DNA of 64,000 nt from a virus. Positions 7,742 to 18,534 of this stretch are shown here, piece by piece. Position 1 is the first letter of the stretch; each line of letters opens with the position of its first letter. Position numbers and translations under genes: made by a program. The notes under the pieces are model-generated. The model was not told the origin of the DNA. It did no database searches and saw only the letters and a program-made list of their open reading frames with translations. The stretch spans positions 62,001-126,000 of IMG/VR virus record IMGVR_UViG_3300025096_000004; one strand, given 5' to 3'.

Positions 7742-8713
7742 ATGCCAACAGATAAGAAAAAACATGTAAATCAATTGTGCTTAAAGCCAAATAACCCCTT
7801 GACCTTTTGGAAAAAATTGGGCTATCCCCCCGGTCAATTTTGTACTGCATTAGATGAATATTTTCCAAAACTTGAAAGGGCGGGCTGTGAAGTGATTTAT
7901 AGTGGCAAAAATAATAGCGATATTGTCCTTGGGCGAGATCGAGATGCCTCTCTTGCGTCTGGATACGGCGGGTCTGGTGGAACTCAATGTGGAATGATTG
8001 ATATTGTTGTCGGCCGCTTGGCATGTCAACCAGTTCAAAAATGTGAGGTTATTACTGGTCCGAATTTTTGTGATGACGGTGCTCGTATTTATTTAACCCA
8101 ACGAGGAGATATAGATAAATATTTTGGTCTCCCCAAGGGAAAGGTTAGTGGGAAAACGGATAATAGTGCAGCCATTGGCATTAAGTCTGATCATACTAGA
8201 ATAATTGGCAGAGAGACAGTTAAAATATATGCTGGCCAAGGAGATTTTCAAGGCTTGGGTATGAATGGTGAACGAAATTCCAAGGGTGGCAGTATTGACC
8301 GTCGTGGGGTTATTGAATTGATAGCTGGATATCGAGATCCTAAATACATCCATCCCGCAGTCTTGGGAACTAACTTAGTAGAGTGTCTAAAGGGGCTTTA
8401 TAGATTAATAGCTCAAACTTTTTCTGCGCTTCATCACACTCACCTTATTCAATCGAAGATGTATGTTGCACTGTCCGGACATTCACACCAAGGCACCGGC
8501 ATCGGTGCTATTACTACTTTTCCAGACCCAATGTTGACTTACAAATCATTCAAGTCTTTTGCAAAAGCCGCCGCTTCCGGGTTTGATGACATGTTGTCGA
8601 TTATGAACACAGCTAGAGACGAGATGGAATATTGCGGCGTGGGTGATCCTAAGACAGGAGATCTCATTCCCGGATGGAAAAATATAACGAGTACAAAAGT
8701 CTTTTTAACATGA
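7742..8713 (+). CDS. Probable baseplate/tail-tip structural protein
   Basis: A 323-residue protein after a 51-base gap and a GGAG site. The middle holds short beta-repeat-like text (ARIYLTQRGDIDKYFGLP, then SAAIGIKSDHTRIIGRETVKI). I associate the pattern AIGIKxDxxRIIGRExxKI with baseplate or spike-type proteins of large phages, where it forms stacked strands. Cysteines (C17, C33, C48, C82, C94, C100, C110) are frequent in the first third. The C-terminal part has a His-rich stretch (SGHSHQG). It follows the three cell-wall proteins and precedes a giant virion protein, supporting a tail role. The exact T4 counterpart is not clear. Confidence 0.6.
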   Translation: MPTDKKKHVNQLCLKPNNPLTFWKKLGYPPGQFCTALDEYFPKLERAGCEVIYSGKNNSDIVLGRDRDASLASGYGGSGGTQCGMIDIVVGRLACQPVQKCEVITGPNFCDDGARIYLTQRGDIDKYFGLPKGKVSGKTDNSAAIGIKSDHTRIIGRETVKIYAGQGDFQGLGMNGERNSKGGSIDRRGVIELIAGYRDPKYIHPAVLGTNLVECLKGLYRLIAQTFSALHHTHLIQSKMYVALSGHSHQGTGIGAITTFPDPMLTYKSFKSFAKAAASGFDDMLSIMNTARDEMEYCGVGDPKTGDLIPGWKNITSTKVFLT

Positions 8714-8720
8714 GGTAAAT

Positions 8721-11700
8721 ATGGCAGAAAAAACAATAAGGGATTTCCAGACAGATGTTTGTGAACCCCTAAAACCCCCTACACCAGAAAGAGCCTGTCC
8801 AGAGTGTATACCCAACCCAGATGCAATTCTTGAGGATTGGACGCTTTCTGATGGAGAGCCGTTTTTTAACGAACGAACGTGTGAATATCAAGTTGCAGTT
8901 ATGATTAACCAAGATGGTGATTATTATCGTGCGAAAGAACTCCGCGAAGCTGATGAGAAGGGCATAGATTTTGAAATGGTTTTACAGTCCTTTGTCCTTC
9001 CCGGGTTGCGAATAATGCTTAGATATTATGATAAAGACGAATCCGATAAATTTGTGTGTGCCTTCCCGCCAGAATTCGAACACCAATATGAAAAGTCCGG
9101 TGGTGAGTCCGCCACCGAAGTTGTCACTGCTATGGGAGTTGGTTTTTTATGGGGCGGTATACCGGGAGCCATCATTGCTGGTGGGCTTGAGGTCGCCTCC
9201 GAAGTTGCAGAATGGGTTATGGATGAGAAGACCACGGAAGACAGAGCCGCCGAGGGACAGAGCGGCACAGGAGATTCAGACAAATATGGATATGACCGCG
9301 TTGCTGAGGACTACGAACGGACCCAAAATGAGATTGTGGAGGATTATAAAAATATGGTCGAAATGAGAGAAAATAATATCTCAAAGCAATCTCTTCGCTG
9401 TCGATCAATTTATAAACAAATGGTTGACGGAACACTGCCAAAGCATTTTCACAGCCAAGTCACAAAGAAGATAGAACTAACAACTGGTTTGCCAGATGGA
9501 AGTACTTTTGAAATAGTCATCCCAAACCCAAGTGGTCTTTTGGCATACCAAGAATCCAATAATGAAATTAAAAACCCTGATGCTTTGGAATTGTACGCCA
9601 GAGCAATAGATTTTGACTATGGACAAACCCCGGGCGAACCAATGATGGTTTTGGTATCAATTCCTTCCTATATAATGGACAAGGTTCCTCCCCATCCAAC
9701 TCCTGAAATAACCGATTTTTCCGGTCCACAAGAGGTCGTGCTCGATGGCCCACGAATATATGCCATGACAAGTCGATTGTCTGAAGCTTTAAGAGTTTAT
9801 GGCAATTATCAGGCGTATTGGTGGCAAACAGAGCGAGCTACCCTGTATCAGAAAATGATGCTACCAGATGGCACATTTGTTTCTCAAACCACCGGCGGCG
9901 CGGGAGCAGCCTTCTCAGAATCTTCTTTAATTAGTGAGATGGTCGGAGGCAGCGTAGAGGTGGAAACCCCAACAGATTATGAATTAGTTGGTGATCCACA
10001 AGTATTTTATATTATTCAATACCAACAAGCAATTGTCGATTTTTATATGGCTTTACAGGAATTATTGGAAAAAAATGATTTTCGTTTAACCGCATGGCCC
10101 AATTTTCTAGGAGATCGAGCAGAAGAGGTTAAAATAGTATTTGAACAAGTTGAGCCCCCAGACACAACCAAGTCCACCGACCCATCGACACCCGCCCCCT
10201 CTGGACATTTTAAAATAAAATCAGTTTGGGCAAAATATGATTTATGTGGTTGGCACAAAATGAAACAAATGGGGGGATTCTTAAACCACCCCTCGGTGAG
10301 GAACGAAACAATAATGGGGTATGTTTCCAGATTACCAGAAATAGATACCGCTTTGACTGCAAAGTCGACACCCCCGTGGTTAGATTTTATTGTTCAATAC
10401 ACATATCCTCCTTTGGATGTCAGATATCATTCTGATGCTGGTTCCCAAGGAAAACCTGCTGTCGGTGGCTGTTTTCCACTGGGCGAAGGGGGCGCGGAAG
10501 CCTTTAGAGATTGGGTTTTTAACTCAGTAATGTCCCTTGGAGAAGCTGTTGCATATCAATTTAACAAATCTTCTTGTAAGTTGCTGACAGATCCTACATA
10601 CCGCCCAACAGAAAAAAAATGGGCCGACTGGCGCAAAGGACAACGAGAAGAACACATAAAAAGAATAAACGAACACTATGCTCGAGAAGAGGCCACCATT
10701 ATGGCCGCAGGTCAAAGAATTAGAGAAAAGGAGTATAAAGATCCTCTCACAAAATCCGCAGACTACCAAGCCCAGCAACAAGCCCTTCAGTCTAGCAGGG
10801 ACAATAGAAAGGAGGCCCTTAATCATCCTTACAGGTCCGCCGCCATTGATGCCGCTTTACAAGAGTTTGATATGGATAGTTCCCTGATTGGTCTTTTTAT
10901 AGATCAAGCTGAACTTCGTAAACTCGGCCTTGGCACATCAATTTGGAAAGGCTTTAAGGGAACACTTGGGGGTAAAGACCCCGGAGTTAGTAAATTTGAA
11001 ATGTTCAAGACTAGAATAGATAAGTGTGGTTTTTCAGCGATGCTGTTCAAAACAATCCAGTGCTTAATGGGCGGCGTCACCGCCGCCGCCGCTTACGACG
11101 CCGCAGCGAAAGCCTTACTTAAATCTTTAGAGAAGGCCAATTGGGAGATTTTATTTGTTGGTATACCTTATCACAAACAGATTGAAATAAAGGACAGAGT
11201 TAACAAAGAAATGGGTAATTTGCCTCCCCCTTGGGAGTGGGTTCCCGGAAAGAATGAAATTCCTGATGATAAAATGAAAGTTGTTGAGCATGCCGACAAT
11301 GTTAAGTCTTATGAGCAACAAATCATGATAAATGACGAAAAATTGCAATCGCTGGACACCGAGTGGTTCGGTATTAATGATTCCATAGATCAGACCATGG
11401 CAAAACAGAGCCTCGCCCAGAACGATGATGAAAGACAGACATGGTTTGATATGCAAAAAGAACTAGAAAAAAAGCAATCTGACGTCGATGACCGGATGGA
11501 GGACATAAAGCGCCAAAACAAAAAATTGAAAGCAAAGACTGGAGCTTTCTGGAAATCTGATGATAAGGCCTATAGTGATTTTAAGGCTTTGTCTGACGAC
11601 GACAAAGAAAGAATCAGAAAGGAAACAGCAGCTTATCAAAAATCTCTCGGTTCAGACCCACAGAGTCGATATACTCAAGGCTCTGTCGGCGGAGGTTTGG

Positions 11701-14700
11701 GAAAAGCACAACAAGCAGCTTTTGACATCTATATTGATGCGATTATCGAAGTTTGGGGCGGCGAGCATGTTTTAAACTTTTGCGAAAGGTTTCCCGGAGC
11801 TAAGTTTATAGTTGATGCGATTAGGAGATGGGATTGTCCATATCCAAATCTTTTTAATCCACCAGCCGGCTCCTTTATGGAATCATTTAGTTTGGATATT
11901 TGTTCTGGAGATGCAAGTGGCAAATTGTCGATGCCTCATTTAATGTCTTTTGGTAACCTTACTTGGACAAATATTATTAAGATTTTGTGGCAAGCGATAT
12001 TGAAACAAGTAACTGCATCTCTTTTTAAGGTCTTGGTTACAATGATAGTAAAGGTATTGCAGATTCTGGAATCTGCCCTTTGCAAAGCTATAGAGCTTGC
12101 GGGCCGCTTGGCTGTGAACCTCATTACTCCCGGCGATCAAGGTGGGTTCATGGGGGCAATTTCGGATGTTTTTTGCGGCGACCAAGGGACTGCTGATGAT
12201 GAGCAGGTTACCGCTTCAAATCTTTTTTCTGCTTTGGGAATTAATCCCTCTGATATTCAAGGAATGAATCAAGAAGATCTCATGGATTCCCACATGAAAG
12301 TCGCTCAAACGCTGTCATCTGTTAGTACAAGAAATGAGATAAAAGAATTATTTATTTCAGATTCGCGTGATCATGACCAAAACGTTCTTAGAAGAATATC
12401 AAAAGCAGTATCGTTAGTCAATCCAGAATATGCTTCTATTTTTTCTGACCCCAATAATATTTCACAGCTTTTCGCAGCCGCGAAGAATTATTTAACACCA
12501 ACTCAGCTTATGGCCCTCCGAGAGGAATTGGATGCACCAGAGGATGATGTTCCTGTTGACGATAGTATTTGTTTGACCAAAGCCCAACTTGACAAGTGGA
12601 ATGAAGATAGAGAAGCTATATTTTCCGAGCTTCCCGGTGATTTGGCCAAAGAGTGGGTAGATAAACAAAACGATAAGGCAAAAACCGATCTAATTGAGGT
12701 TTGCTCGTTGGCCGCGAGAGGGGTTGACGGACCCATGCGCGATGAGCTTGATAAATTACTTAACTTTGAAACCGCCATGGGAGATCCGGCATGTAAAAAA
12801 AATACATCTGCCATCAGTTTTCGGACTCCCGAGACCGACGCTGCTGATGAAGAAGCTGCAAGTGGCATCTTTCGATCTTTGACAAAAGAATTTCAAAAAG
12901 ATATGATTGGCGGCGGCTGGATTTGGAACAAGTATGGGGTGGTTGATCATATGCTTGCGGATAGGAGAGGAACCCCTCTTAGAAAACATGAAAATAGAGT
13001 TAGATCGAGCTTTTTATGGCCCAGTTGGGCGAATACTCAAGAGGATTATGAAGCGAAAAAAGATGATTTAGCTGAATTTCTTGGCATTCCTGAAGATTTT
13101 ATAGATTGGATTTTGCCAGAAGATGCTTCGGGGATCTTCCCCGATACAGTTGGGATCTTGTTGCAAGATGAGTTATTTAAAAATGATTTCCATTCTGATC
13201 CAAAGTTTTCATATGGTTCCGGTACAAGCATCGCCCCACAGACCGGCTTAAAAGAGCGGTGGTTTGGAATTGATTATAGTTTTACCTATTCAAAGCCAAT
13301 TATGAAAGATGCAGATATGATTTGGACATATAAGGACAATTTGACTCCCCTTGAGACAGACAAGTCAGAGTATGGTTTTGCAATGCATTATCGTTCTTTT
13401 ATTATTAATGGTTTGAATACAAGCGAAACACCAATGGTATCAACCAAGTTTGATTATGAAATTAGTCTAGATTCTCACCTATATTACAATGAATCCATCG
13501 ATCCCGAAACCGGTGTTGCATCTCCAATGCCTGAGAGTGTCGTCAGTATAGAGAAATTTAGAATGAAGGTACAAAATGATATTGATCACCCTCGTCAAGA
13601 AATCATAGATTCATTGGAAATTCAATCATCGGACCTTGCTTCTATGAAATATACCTATGAAAGCCTTTTATGGTGGAAATATTGTGAAAGCAGGTGGTCT
13701 GAATTTGGCGTTTCTTTATCAAAATTTAACCTTGCGGAAACATCTTGGAAAAATATTTCTGGAAAAATGTTTGAAGATGTTGCCAACATGATGATGAATC
13801 CAAATGGAGATATTGCCAGTGGGTTTAAATATGGATATACCTCCGATTCATCGATTGGCTTTAAAGATCTCTTATATGTTAACCCCGGAGCAGACCCCGA
13901 TGATGAGAGTACGTGGGAATATACATACGATGAAGAAGAAAAAGTTTTGGGCAAATCAGCCACTAATAACCCTAGGGTCCACTTTCTTGACCCCGATATT
14001 CACGGCGGTTGGTATTCGTGGCCCAAAGTTTATGTGGATAGGTTTGAATATTCTGGCCTTTTAAGTGTGATTCAAATAATGGTTCCAGATATTGATGGTT
14101 GTCCACCCAAGACGACTGATTTTTTAGATTGGAAATATTTGTCTAATCGCCAAGTAGAAGTCAAGCAAAAAATGATTCCTGACAAGCGTTTGACAAAGGA
14201 TGAAGAGTGTGTGAAAAAAATCCCATTTGATCTTATTCAAACAAATGATATTCATGGTTATATCGAGGCATCGGTCCTTGCAACAGTTCGAACTTATGTT
14301 TCTGAATTCATATTGAGGTCCTTGCCTGTAATATCTGCTTTGGAATTTAATGATAGAAACTATGATGATGCTCTTGCGCAAATGATAGTGCAAAATATGG
14401 AAACAGAGTTGCCGGATCAGGGCTCGTGGCTTGACTGGACTTGGATTAAGCGATATGATTATTGGCTACACTTTTTAGAACAAGCATATCAAATAGTAGA
14501 ACGCAGAATCGATCTGAAAGAGTTACACCCCACTGAAGAAATGAACGAGGTTATTGATGCTATAAAAAAGATTCAAAGAAGTTATGTTCATGTTAACAAT
14601 GACGTAATGGAGAATCTTGAGAAGAACATCCACGCCGAATCTTTGCCACATCTTAGGGACAAGTACCCTGACGAAGATGATGAATATTTTAGGGGCCGGA

Positions 14701-16229
14701 GGGTTTTGTTCCTGAACGATGACCCACGACCCAAGGATGCAGATTATCAAATAATGAAGGGAGCGTCTATCATTTATTTTGGTCGAACCGCTGATCAAAT
14801 AACGCGATTTAGAAGACAAGGTAAAGCCAAATGGTATGATGGTATGGAGACTAGGTTCTCTAATAACTTTTTTACTATAGTTCATGCTCGACGATGTGCA
14901 AAATTATATTCTTTACATCGAGGCCGCAAGCATTGTAAAAAAATGTTAAAACATCTTGTAAAAGAAGAATTGCAAAACTATGCTGAAAAGATCTATAATA
15001 CTCTAAAGCCTGCTGCAACCATAACAAGTTTATCAAAATATTACATTGGAGCCAGTAATTCAATAATTAACGGTGGTTTGCGAACTGGAATCGCAGCCAC
15101 TGAAACTCCACATCCAGCAACTCTGGAATCAACTGGGGAAGTAATTGAAACCTATATTGAGTCTATCGGTGATTGTGTCGACGTTAGTTCTGATATAAGC
15201 CTATATAATCCTTTAGATGCTGAAGGTCTTGTTGTTCCTGATCTCGATGCCGGACAATTTGTAGTTGAGAAGTATGTGAGAATAATCGACAAGCCAGAAA
15301 ATGAAAGCGAAAATGTACCAGATTTTATAAAAAATAGACCAGATAATTTGAGGGGTGTTGTTAGTATAAAGGAATTCAGAAAATTTGTTAATGAGAATAT
15401 GATTAACAATCCACTATTTGACCAAGAAGCCTACAATTTGTCCGATTTGTTTGGCGATGCAGAGCTTTTAAGAAATTTGCAGGAAAAACCCACCGGCCTC
15501 ATTGGCTCTGTCGGGTTTAGATTTGGAGTTCGATTGAGTTTAGTTCCTCCTAATGGATTTACTGTCCCTGAACCAGACTCCGATATGCTAAAAATTGCCC
15601 AACGAGAAAAGGCCTTTTATTTAAAGAAATCTTCGCAAGGGGGTATGAATACGAGACATATTTTCCCGCTTGCAGTATTTGAAAAGGATATTTTGGATGA
15701 TAAAATATCAAAAATTGATTGGGAACATGAAGCTTTTGGAGAAGATTTTCGATGCTATATTGACAATTTAGTTGAAACTCCACAGTTTAGATTGGTTTTT
15801 GATAATATATTTCCACTTCGCCGGGCTTCTTCTATGGTTGCGATATACACCAATTTTGGTTGGCTTCCATCTATAGGAAAGTCCGACAAAGAACGAGATA
15901 CGGCATGGGGCGACCGACCAATACTTCTGGGAGGCTTGGCTGACCCCGATTCACAAGAGATTTGGGGTGAGGGCCTATTTGAAGGCACTAAAATATCCTG
16001 CTATAGGATGTTCCATGGTTTCTATGAATCGGATAGTTGGGATTGGGGATGGGACTGGAATTATGATTTTAACTTTTCAATTTGGTTTAAAGACATGATG
16101 CCAAAGATATTTATGAATATTGATCCTACAACCCGTTGGTGGCAACGATGGAGGATTGAGAGAGACCGTCCCTTTGATAAAGATGGCGAACAATGTGATC
16201 ATCTTTTGTCAAATTTATTTGTTTGGTGA
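8721..16229 (+). CDS. Giant virion structural protein (2502 residues)
   Basis: One uninterrupted frame of 2502 residues with GAGG before the ATG. The N-terminus is Cys/Pro-rich (CEPLKPPTPERACPECIPNP). Hydrophobic stretches occur near residues 133-165 (VVTAMGVGFLWGGIPGAII) and 1084-1135 (IIKILWQAILKQ to LAVNLI); a charged coiled-coil-like stretch lies near 855-935. I see no enzyme motif. A mix of hydrophobic helices and long mixed regions resembles large internal or baseplate proteins of big aquatic phages, which may be ejected or span the tail tip. It lies directly before the gp25/gp6 wedge genes. A tape-measure role is less likely, because the protein is not mainly helical. Confidence 0.7.
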   Translation: MAEKTIRDFQTDVCEPLKPPTPERACPECIPNPDAILEDWTLSDGEPFFNERTCEYQVAVMINQDGDYYRAKELREADEKGIDFEMVLQSFVLPGLRIMLRYYDKDESDKFVCAFPPEFEHQYEKSGGESATEVVTAMGVGFLWGGIPGAIIAGGLEVASEVAEWVMDEKTTEDRAAEGQSGTGDSDKYGYDRVAEDYERTQNEIVEDYKNMVEMRENNISKQSLRCRSIYKQMVDGTLPKHFHSQVTKKIELTTGLPDGSTFEIVIPNPSGLLAYQESNNEIKNPDALELYARAIDFDYGQTPGEPMMVLVSIPSYIMDKVPPHPTPEITDFSGPQEVVLDGPRIYAMTSRLSEALRVYGNYQAYWWQTERATLYQKMMLPDGTFVSQTTGGAGAAFSESSLISEMVGGSVEVETPTDYELVGDPQVFYIIQYQQAIVDFYMALQELLEKNDFRLTAWPNFLGDRAEEVKIVFEQVEPPDTTKSTDPSTPAPSGHFKIKSVWAKYDLCGWHKMKQMGGFLNHPSVRNETIMGYVSRLPEIDTALTAKSTPPWLDFIVQYTYPPLDVRYHSDAGSQGKPAVGGCFPLGEGGAEAFRDWVFNSVMSLGEAVAYQFNKSSCKLLTDPTYRPTEKKWADWRKGQREEHIKRINEHYAREEATIMAAGQRIREKEYKDPLTKSADYQAQQQALQSSRDNRKEALNHPYRSAAIDAALQEFDMDSSLIGLFIDQAELRKLGLGTSIWKGFKGTLGGKDPGVSKFEMFKTRIDKCGFSAMLFKTIQCLMGGVTAAAAYDAAAKALLKSLEKANWEILFVGIPYHKQIEIKDRVNKEMGNLPPPWEWVPGKNEIPDDKMKVVEHADNVKSYEQQIMINDEKLQSLDTEWFGINDSIDQTMAKQSLAQNDDERQTWFDMQKELEKKQSDVDDRMEDIKRQNKKLKAKTGAFWKSDDKAYSDFKALSDDDKERIRKETAAYQKSLGSDPQSRYTQGSVGGGLGKAQQAAFDIYIDAIIEVWGGEHVLNFCERFPGAKFIVDAIRRWDCPYPNLFNPPAGSFMESFSLDICSGDASGKLSMPHLMSFGNLTWTNIIKILWQAILKQVTASLFKVLVTMIVKVLQILESALCKAIELAGRLAVNLITPGDQGGFMGAISDVFCGDQGTADDEQVTASNLFSALGINPSDIQGMNQEDLMDSHMKVAQTLSSVSTRNEIKELFISDSRDHDQNVLRRISKAVSLVNPEYASIFSDPNNISQLFAAAKNYLTPTQLMALREELDAPEDDVPVDDSICLTKAQLDKWNEDREAIFSELPGDLAKEWVDKQNDKAKTDLIEVCSLAARGVDGPMRDELDKLLNFETAMGDPACKKNTSAISFRTPETDAADEEAASGIFRSLTKEFQKDMIGGGWIWNKYGVVDHMLADRRGTPLRKHENRVRSSFLWPSWANTQEDYEAKKDDLAEFLGIPEDFIDWILPEDASGIFPDTVGILLQDELFKNDFHSDPKFSYGSGTSIAPQTGLKERWFGIDYSFTYSKPIMKDADMIWTYKDNLTPLETDKSEYGFAMHYRSFIINGLNTSETPMVSTKFDYEISLDSHLYYNESIDPETGVASPMPESVVSIEKFRMKVQNDIDHPRQEIIDSLEIQSSDLASMKYTYESLLWWKYCESRWSEFGVSLSKFNLAETSWKNISGKMFEDVANMMMNPNGDIASGFKYGYTSDSSIGFKDLLYVNPGADPDDESTWEYTYDEEEKVLGKSATNNPRVHFLDPDIHGGWYSWPKVYVDRFEYSGLLSVIQIMVPDIDGCPPKTTDFLDWKYLSNRQVEVKQKMIPDKRLTKDEECVKKIPFDLIQTNDIHGYIEASVLATVRTYVSEFILRSLPVISALEFNDRNYDDALAQMIVQNMETELPDQGSWLDWTWIKRYDYWLHFLEQAYQIVERRIDLKELHPTEEMNEVIDAIKKIQRSYVHVNNDVMENLEKNIHAESLPHLRDKYPDEDDEYFRGRRVLFLNDDPRPKDADYQIMKGASIIYFGRTADQITRFRRQGKAKWYDGMETRFSNNFFTIVHARRCAKLYSLHRGRKHCKKMLKHLVKEELQNYAEKIYNTLKPAATITSLSKYYIGASNSIINGGLRTGIAATETPHPATLESTGEVIETYIESIGDCVDVSSDISLYNPLDAEGLVVPDLDAGQFVVEKYVRIIDKPENESENVPDFIKNRPDNLRGVVSIKEFRKFVNENMINNPLFDQEAYNLSDLFGDAELLRNLQEKPTGLIGSVGFRFGVRLSLVPPNGFTVPEPDSDMLKIAQREKAFYLKKSSQGGMNTRHIFPLAVFEKDILDDKISKIDWEHEAFGEDFRCYIDNLVETPQFRLVFDNIFPLRRASSMVAIYTNFGWLPSIGKSDKERDTAWGDRPILLGGLADPDSQEIWGEGLFEGTKISCYRMFHGFYESDSWDWGWDWNYDFNFSIWFKDMMPKIFMNIDPTTRWWQRWRIERDRPFDKDGEQCDHLLSNLFVW

Positions 16230-16257
16230 TTCTGTATATTAAGTTTTGATAGCTGAA

Positions 16258-16265
16258 CTATTTAT
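16258..16265 (+). promoter_or_regulatory. Candidate late promoter element
   Basis: CTATTTAT (within ACTATTTATTA) lies 37 bases before the gp25-like gene in a 73-base gap. It matches ACTAWTTAT in three other structural-block gaps. Confidence 0.35.
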
Positions 16266-16302
16266 TAATCCACGGGCCTTGTTTTTGATAGAGGAATAAA
16301 AT

Positions 16303-16683
16303 ATGTCATCCCCTAAAGCCGCACCAAAATTACCAATTGAAATTGTTAATGGAACAGTTGATTCATTTGATATTTCTGAAGTACAAGAGATTGTAAAACA
16401 AAATGTCAAAATGGTTGTATTAACTTATCCCGGAGAAAGGATAATGATGCCAGAGTTTGGCGTAGGTATGCCAAGATATCTTTTTGAACAAGCAGGTTCT
16501 GAGATCCCAGCAGAACTTAAAATGATTATAAGAGACCAATTGAAAAGATATATTCCATCTATTAATTTATTAAATGTCTCTGTAAGATCCGGTTTTGATG
16601 ATCATAAATTAAATGTTTCGATATCTTATGAGATTGACTTTTTAAGTATAAAAGATCGACTAGATTTGTTATTGGAGTATTAA
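16303..16683 (+). CDS. T4 gp25-like baseplate wedge protein
   Basis: A 126-residue protein, close to T4 gp25 (132 residues). IVKQNVKMVVLTYPGERIMMPEFGVG (residues 30-55) is the family signature: a helix, a strand and the PGER/MxPxFG turn, followed by LFEQAG. gp25 sits in the inner baseplate at the sheath contact and belongs to the gpW/gp25 family, whose members start sheath assembly. It has AGAGG before the ATG and is followed after 45 bases by the gp6-like gene, the usual wedge pairing. Confidence 0.9.
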   Translation: MSSPKAAPKLPIEIVNGTVDSFDISEVQEIVKQNVKMVVLTYPGERIMMPEFGVGMPRYLFEQAGSEIPAELKMIIRDQLKRYIPSINLLNVSVRSGFDDHKLNVSISYEIDFLSIKDRLDLLLEY

Positions 16684-16698
16684 ACTTATTTAAAATTA

Positions 16699-16706
16699 CT
16701 ATTTAT
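16699..16706 (+). promoter_or_regulatory. Candidate late promoter element
   Basis: CTATTTAT (within ACTATTTATTG) lies 22 bases before the gp6-like gene. The adjoining TTGACA has no -10 box at a suitable distance, so a host-type promoter is not supported here. Confidence 0.35.
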
Positions 16707-16728
16707 TGACAAGAGGGCTTAATATAAA

Positions 16729-18534
16729 ATGGCAAGAAAAAAACAAATTCCAATAAAATATACTAGTAGAGATTTTATTTCCATAAAGAGTGAACTAATA
16801 GAACACGCAAGGAGATATTATTCCGAAACGTATAAAGACTTCTCCGCCGCATCTTTCGGTTCTTTAGTTATAGATACTGTTTCTTATGTGGGAGATGTGC
16901 TATCATTTTATTTGGACTATCAGGCAAATGAGAGTTTTATGGAGACTGCCATTGAGTCAGAAAATGTCCGCCGCCATGCCAAAAATTTGGGATATAAATA
17001 TAATACAAATAGTAATTCTTTTGGTTTTGTTTCGTTGTATATTATAGTTCCATCAAATTCCGATGGCTCTTCTCCTGATTTTTCTTATGTGCCAATTTTA
17101 AAATGGGGCTCATCATTTAAATCATCAACTGGTGCCGAATATAGTTTAACAGAAAATGTCGATTTTGGGAATGCGAAAAACGATATTGTATCTGCCCGAT
17201 TTGATTCAACCACTGGTATGACTACTCATTTTGCAATCCGTGCGATAGGCCAAGTGGTGTCCGGCCAGACTGGTGCCATATCGCTTGATTTAACTTCACA
17301 TCCTTTTGAAAAATTCAAGCGTGTCCGCCTTGGTGGAACAGATATCACTGAAGTCATTTCAATAACGGATAACGAAGGTCATATATGGTATGAGGTTGAT
17401 AATTTGTCTCAGGAGATAGTATTTTTGGATACGACCAACCGCAATGCTTTTAACGATGGCGTCCCAAGTATTATTAAACCATTTGTTGCAGCTAGGCGAT
17501 TTGTTGTGGACCAAGGTCCAGAAGGAACATATTTGCAATTTGGCAATGGGTCTGATTTGTCAACACAAGTAACGGGACTCCTCGAGCCAACCCGAGTTGG
17601 CATGAAACTTTATGGAAAAAGAAATATCTCCTCTTTATCATTTGACCCCACTCACCTGATTAATTCTGGAAAACTAGGTATGTGTCCAAGTGGCAAACAC
17701 CTTCGAGCAGTAGTTAAGATAAATCCTTTCACGCAGGGATATTCTTCTCCTGTTGGGTCGATAAACACTGCTCTCACTTTCGAACTTCAATTTGAAGATC
17801 CAACTTCTCTAGATCCAACGATCATAAACTCAATCATAGATTCTCTAGAAGTAAACAACGACGATCCCATTGTTGGGTCTAATGAAGAACTGACAAAAGA
17901 TGAAATTAAAATAAGAGCAAGGGCCCACTATGCAATGCAAAACAGAGCAGTAACCGCCGGCGATTATGAATCGTTGGTTTACTCTATGCCGCCTAATTTT
18001 GGCACAGTCAAAAGGTGTAATATTATAAACGATCCGTCTTCTGCAAATCGCCGACTGGCTATGTATGTCATCTCTGAAAATGAAGACGGCCACCTAACCT
18101 CAACAAACAATATTATAAAAAATAATTTAAAAAACTGGATATCGATATATCGTTCCATAAATGATGTTGTCGATATACTTGATGCAAAGGTTGTAAATTT
18201 TGGTGTTGAATTTTCTGTTGTAACGTCCGCACAGTACAATTCGCAGGATGTCATACAATCTGCAATTTATGAACTACAAGAATATTTTAAGGATGGTATG
18301 TATATTGGAGAACCTTTGTATCTTAGTGAGATTTATAGGGCATTGAATTCAACTCCCGGCGTTGTTGATGTGAAAAATGTTAAGATAAATATTAAATCTG
18401 GCGGAGTGCATTCCGCTAACACTCTAGATTTAGATGAAATATTGTCCCGAGATGGTACATACTATAAGGTTCCAAAAAATGTAATAATGGAATTGAAGTT
18501 CCACCAGTTGGATATTAAAGGTATTATTAGATAA
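16729..18534 (+). CDS. T4 gp6-like baseplate wedge protein (baseplate J family)
   Basis: A 601-residue protein (T4 gp6 has 660). The N-terminus, KYTSRDFISIKSELIEHARR then FGSLVIDTVSYVGDVLSFYLDYQANESF, is the typical gp6/baseplate-J start. Later come FGNGSDLSTQ, DEIKIRARAHYAMQNRAVTAGDYESLV (about 385-415) and a C-terminal SEIYRALNSTPGVVDVKNV, all family features. gp6 dimers form the continuous ring that joins the baseplate wedges and moves during contraction. The last base of its stop is the first base of the next gene's ATG. Confidence 0.92.
   Translation: MARKKQIPIKYTSRDFISIKSELIEHARRYYSETYKDFSAASFGSLVIDTVSYVGDVLSFYLDYQANESFMETAIESENVRRHAKNLGYKYNTNSNSFGFVSLYIIVPSNSDGSSPDFSYVPILKWGSSFKSSTGAEYSLTENVDFGNAKNDIVSARFDSTTGMTTHFAIRAIGQVVSGQTGAISLDLTSHPFEKFKRVRLGGTDITEVISITDNEGHIWYEVDNLSQEIVFLDTTNRNAFNDGVPSIIKPFVAARRFVVDQGPEGTYLQFGNGSDLSTQVTGLLEPTRVGMKLYGKRNISSLSFDPTHLINSGKLGMCPSGKHLRAVVKINPFTQGYSSPVGSINTALTFELQFEDPTSLDPTIINSIIDSLEVNNDDPIVGSNEELTKDEIKIRARAHYAMQNRAVTAGDYESLVYSMPPNFGTVKRCNIINDPSSANRRLAMYVISENEDGHLTSTNNIIKNNLKNWISIYRSINDVVDILDAKVVNFGVEFSVVTSAQYNSQDVIQSAIYELQEYFKDGMYIGEPLYLSEIYRALNSTPGVVDVKNVKINIKSGGVHSANTLDLDEILSRDGTYYKVPKNVIMELKFHQLDIKGIIR

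Noticed and set aside
16706-16728. TTGACA before the gp6-like gene as a host-type promoter
   Set aside because: No -10 hexamer lies at 16 to 18 bases; the only A/T box is 8 bases away.
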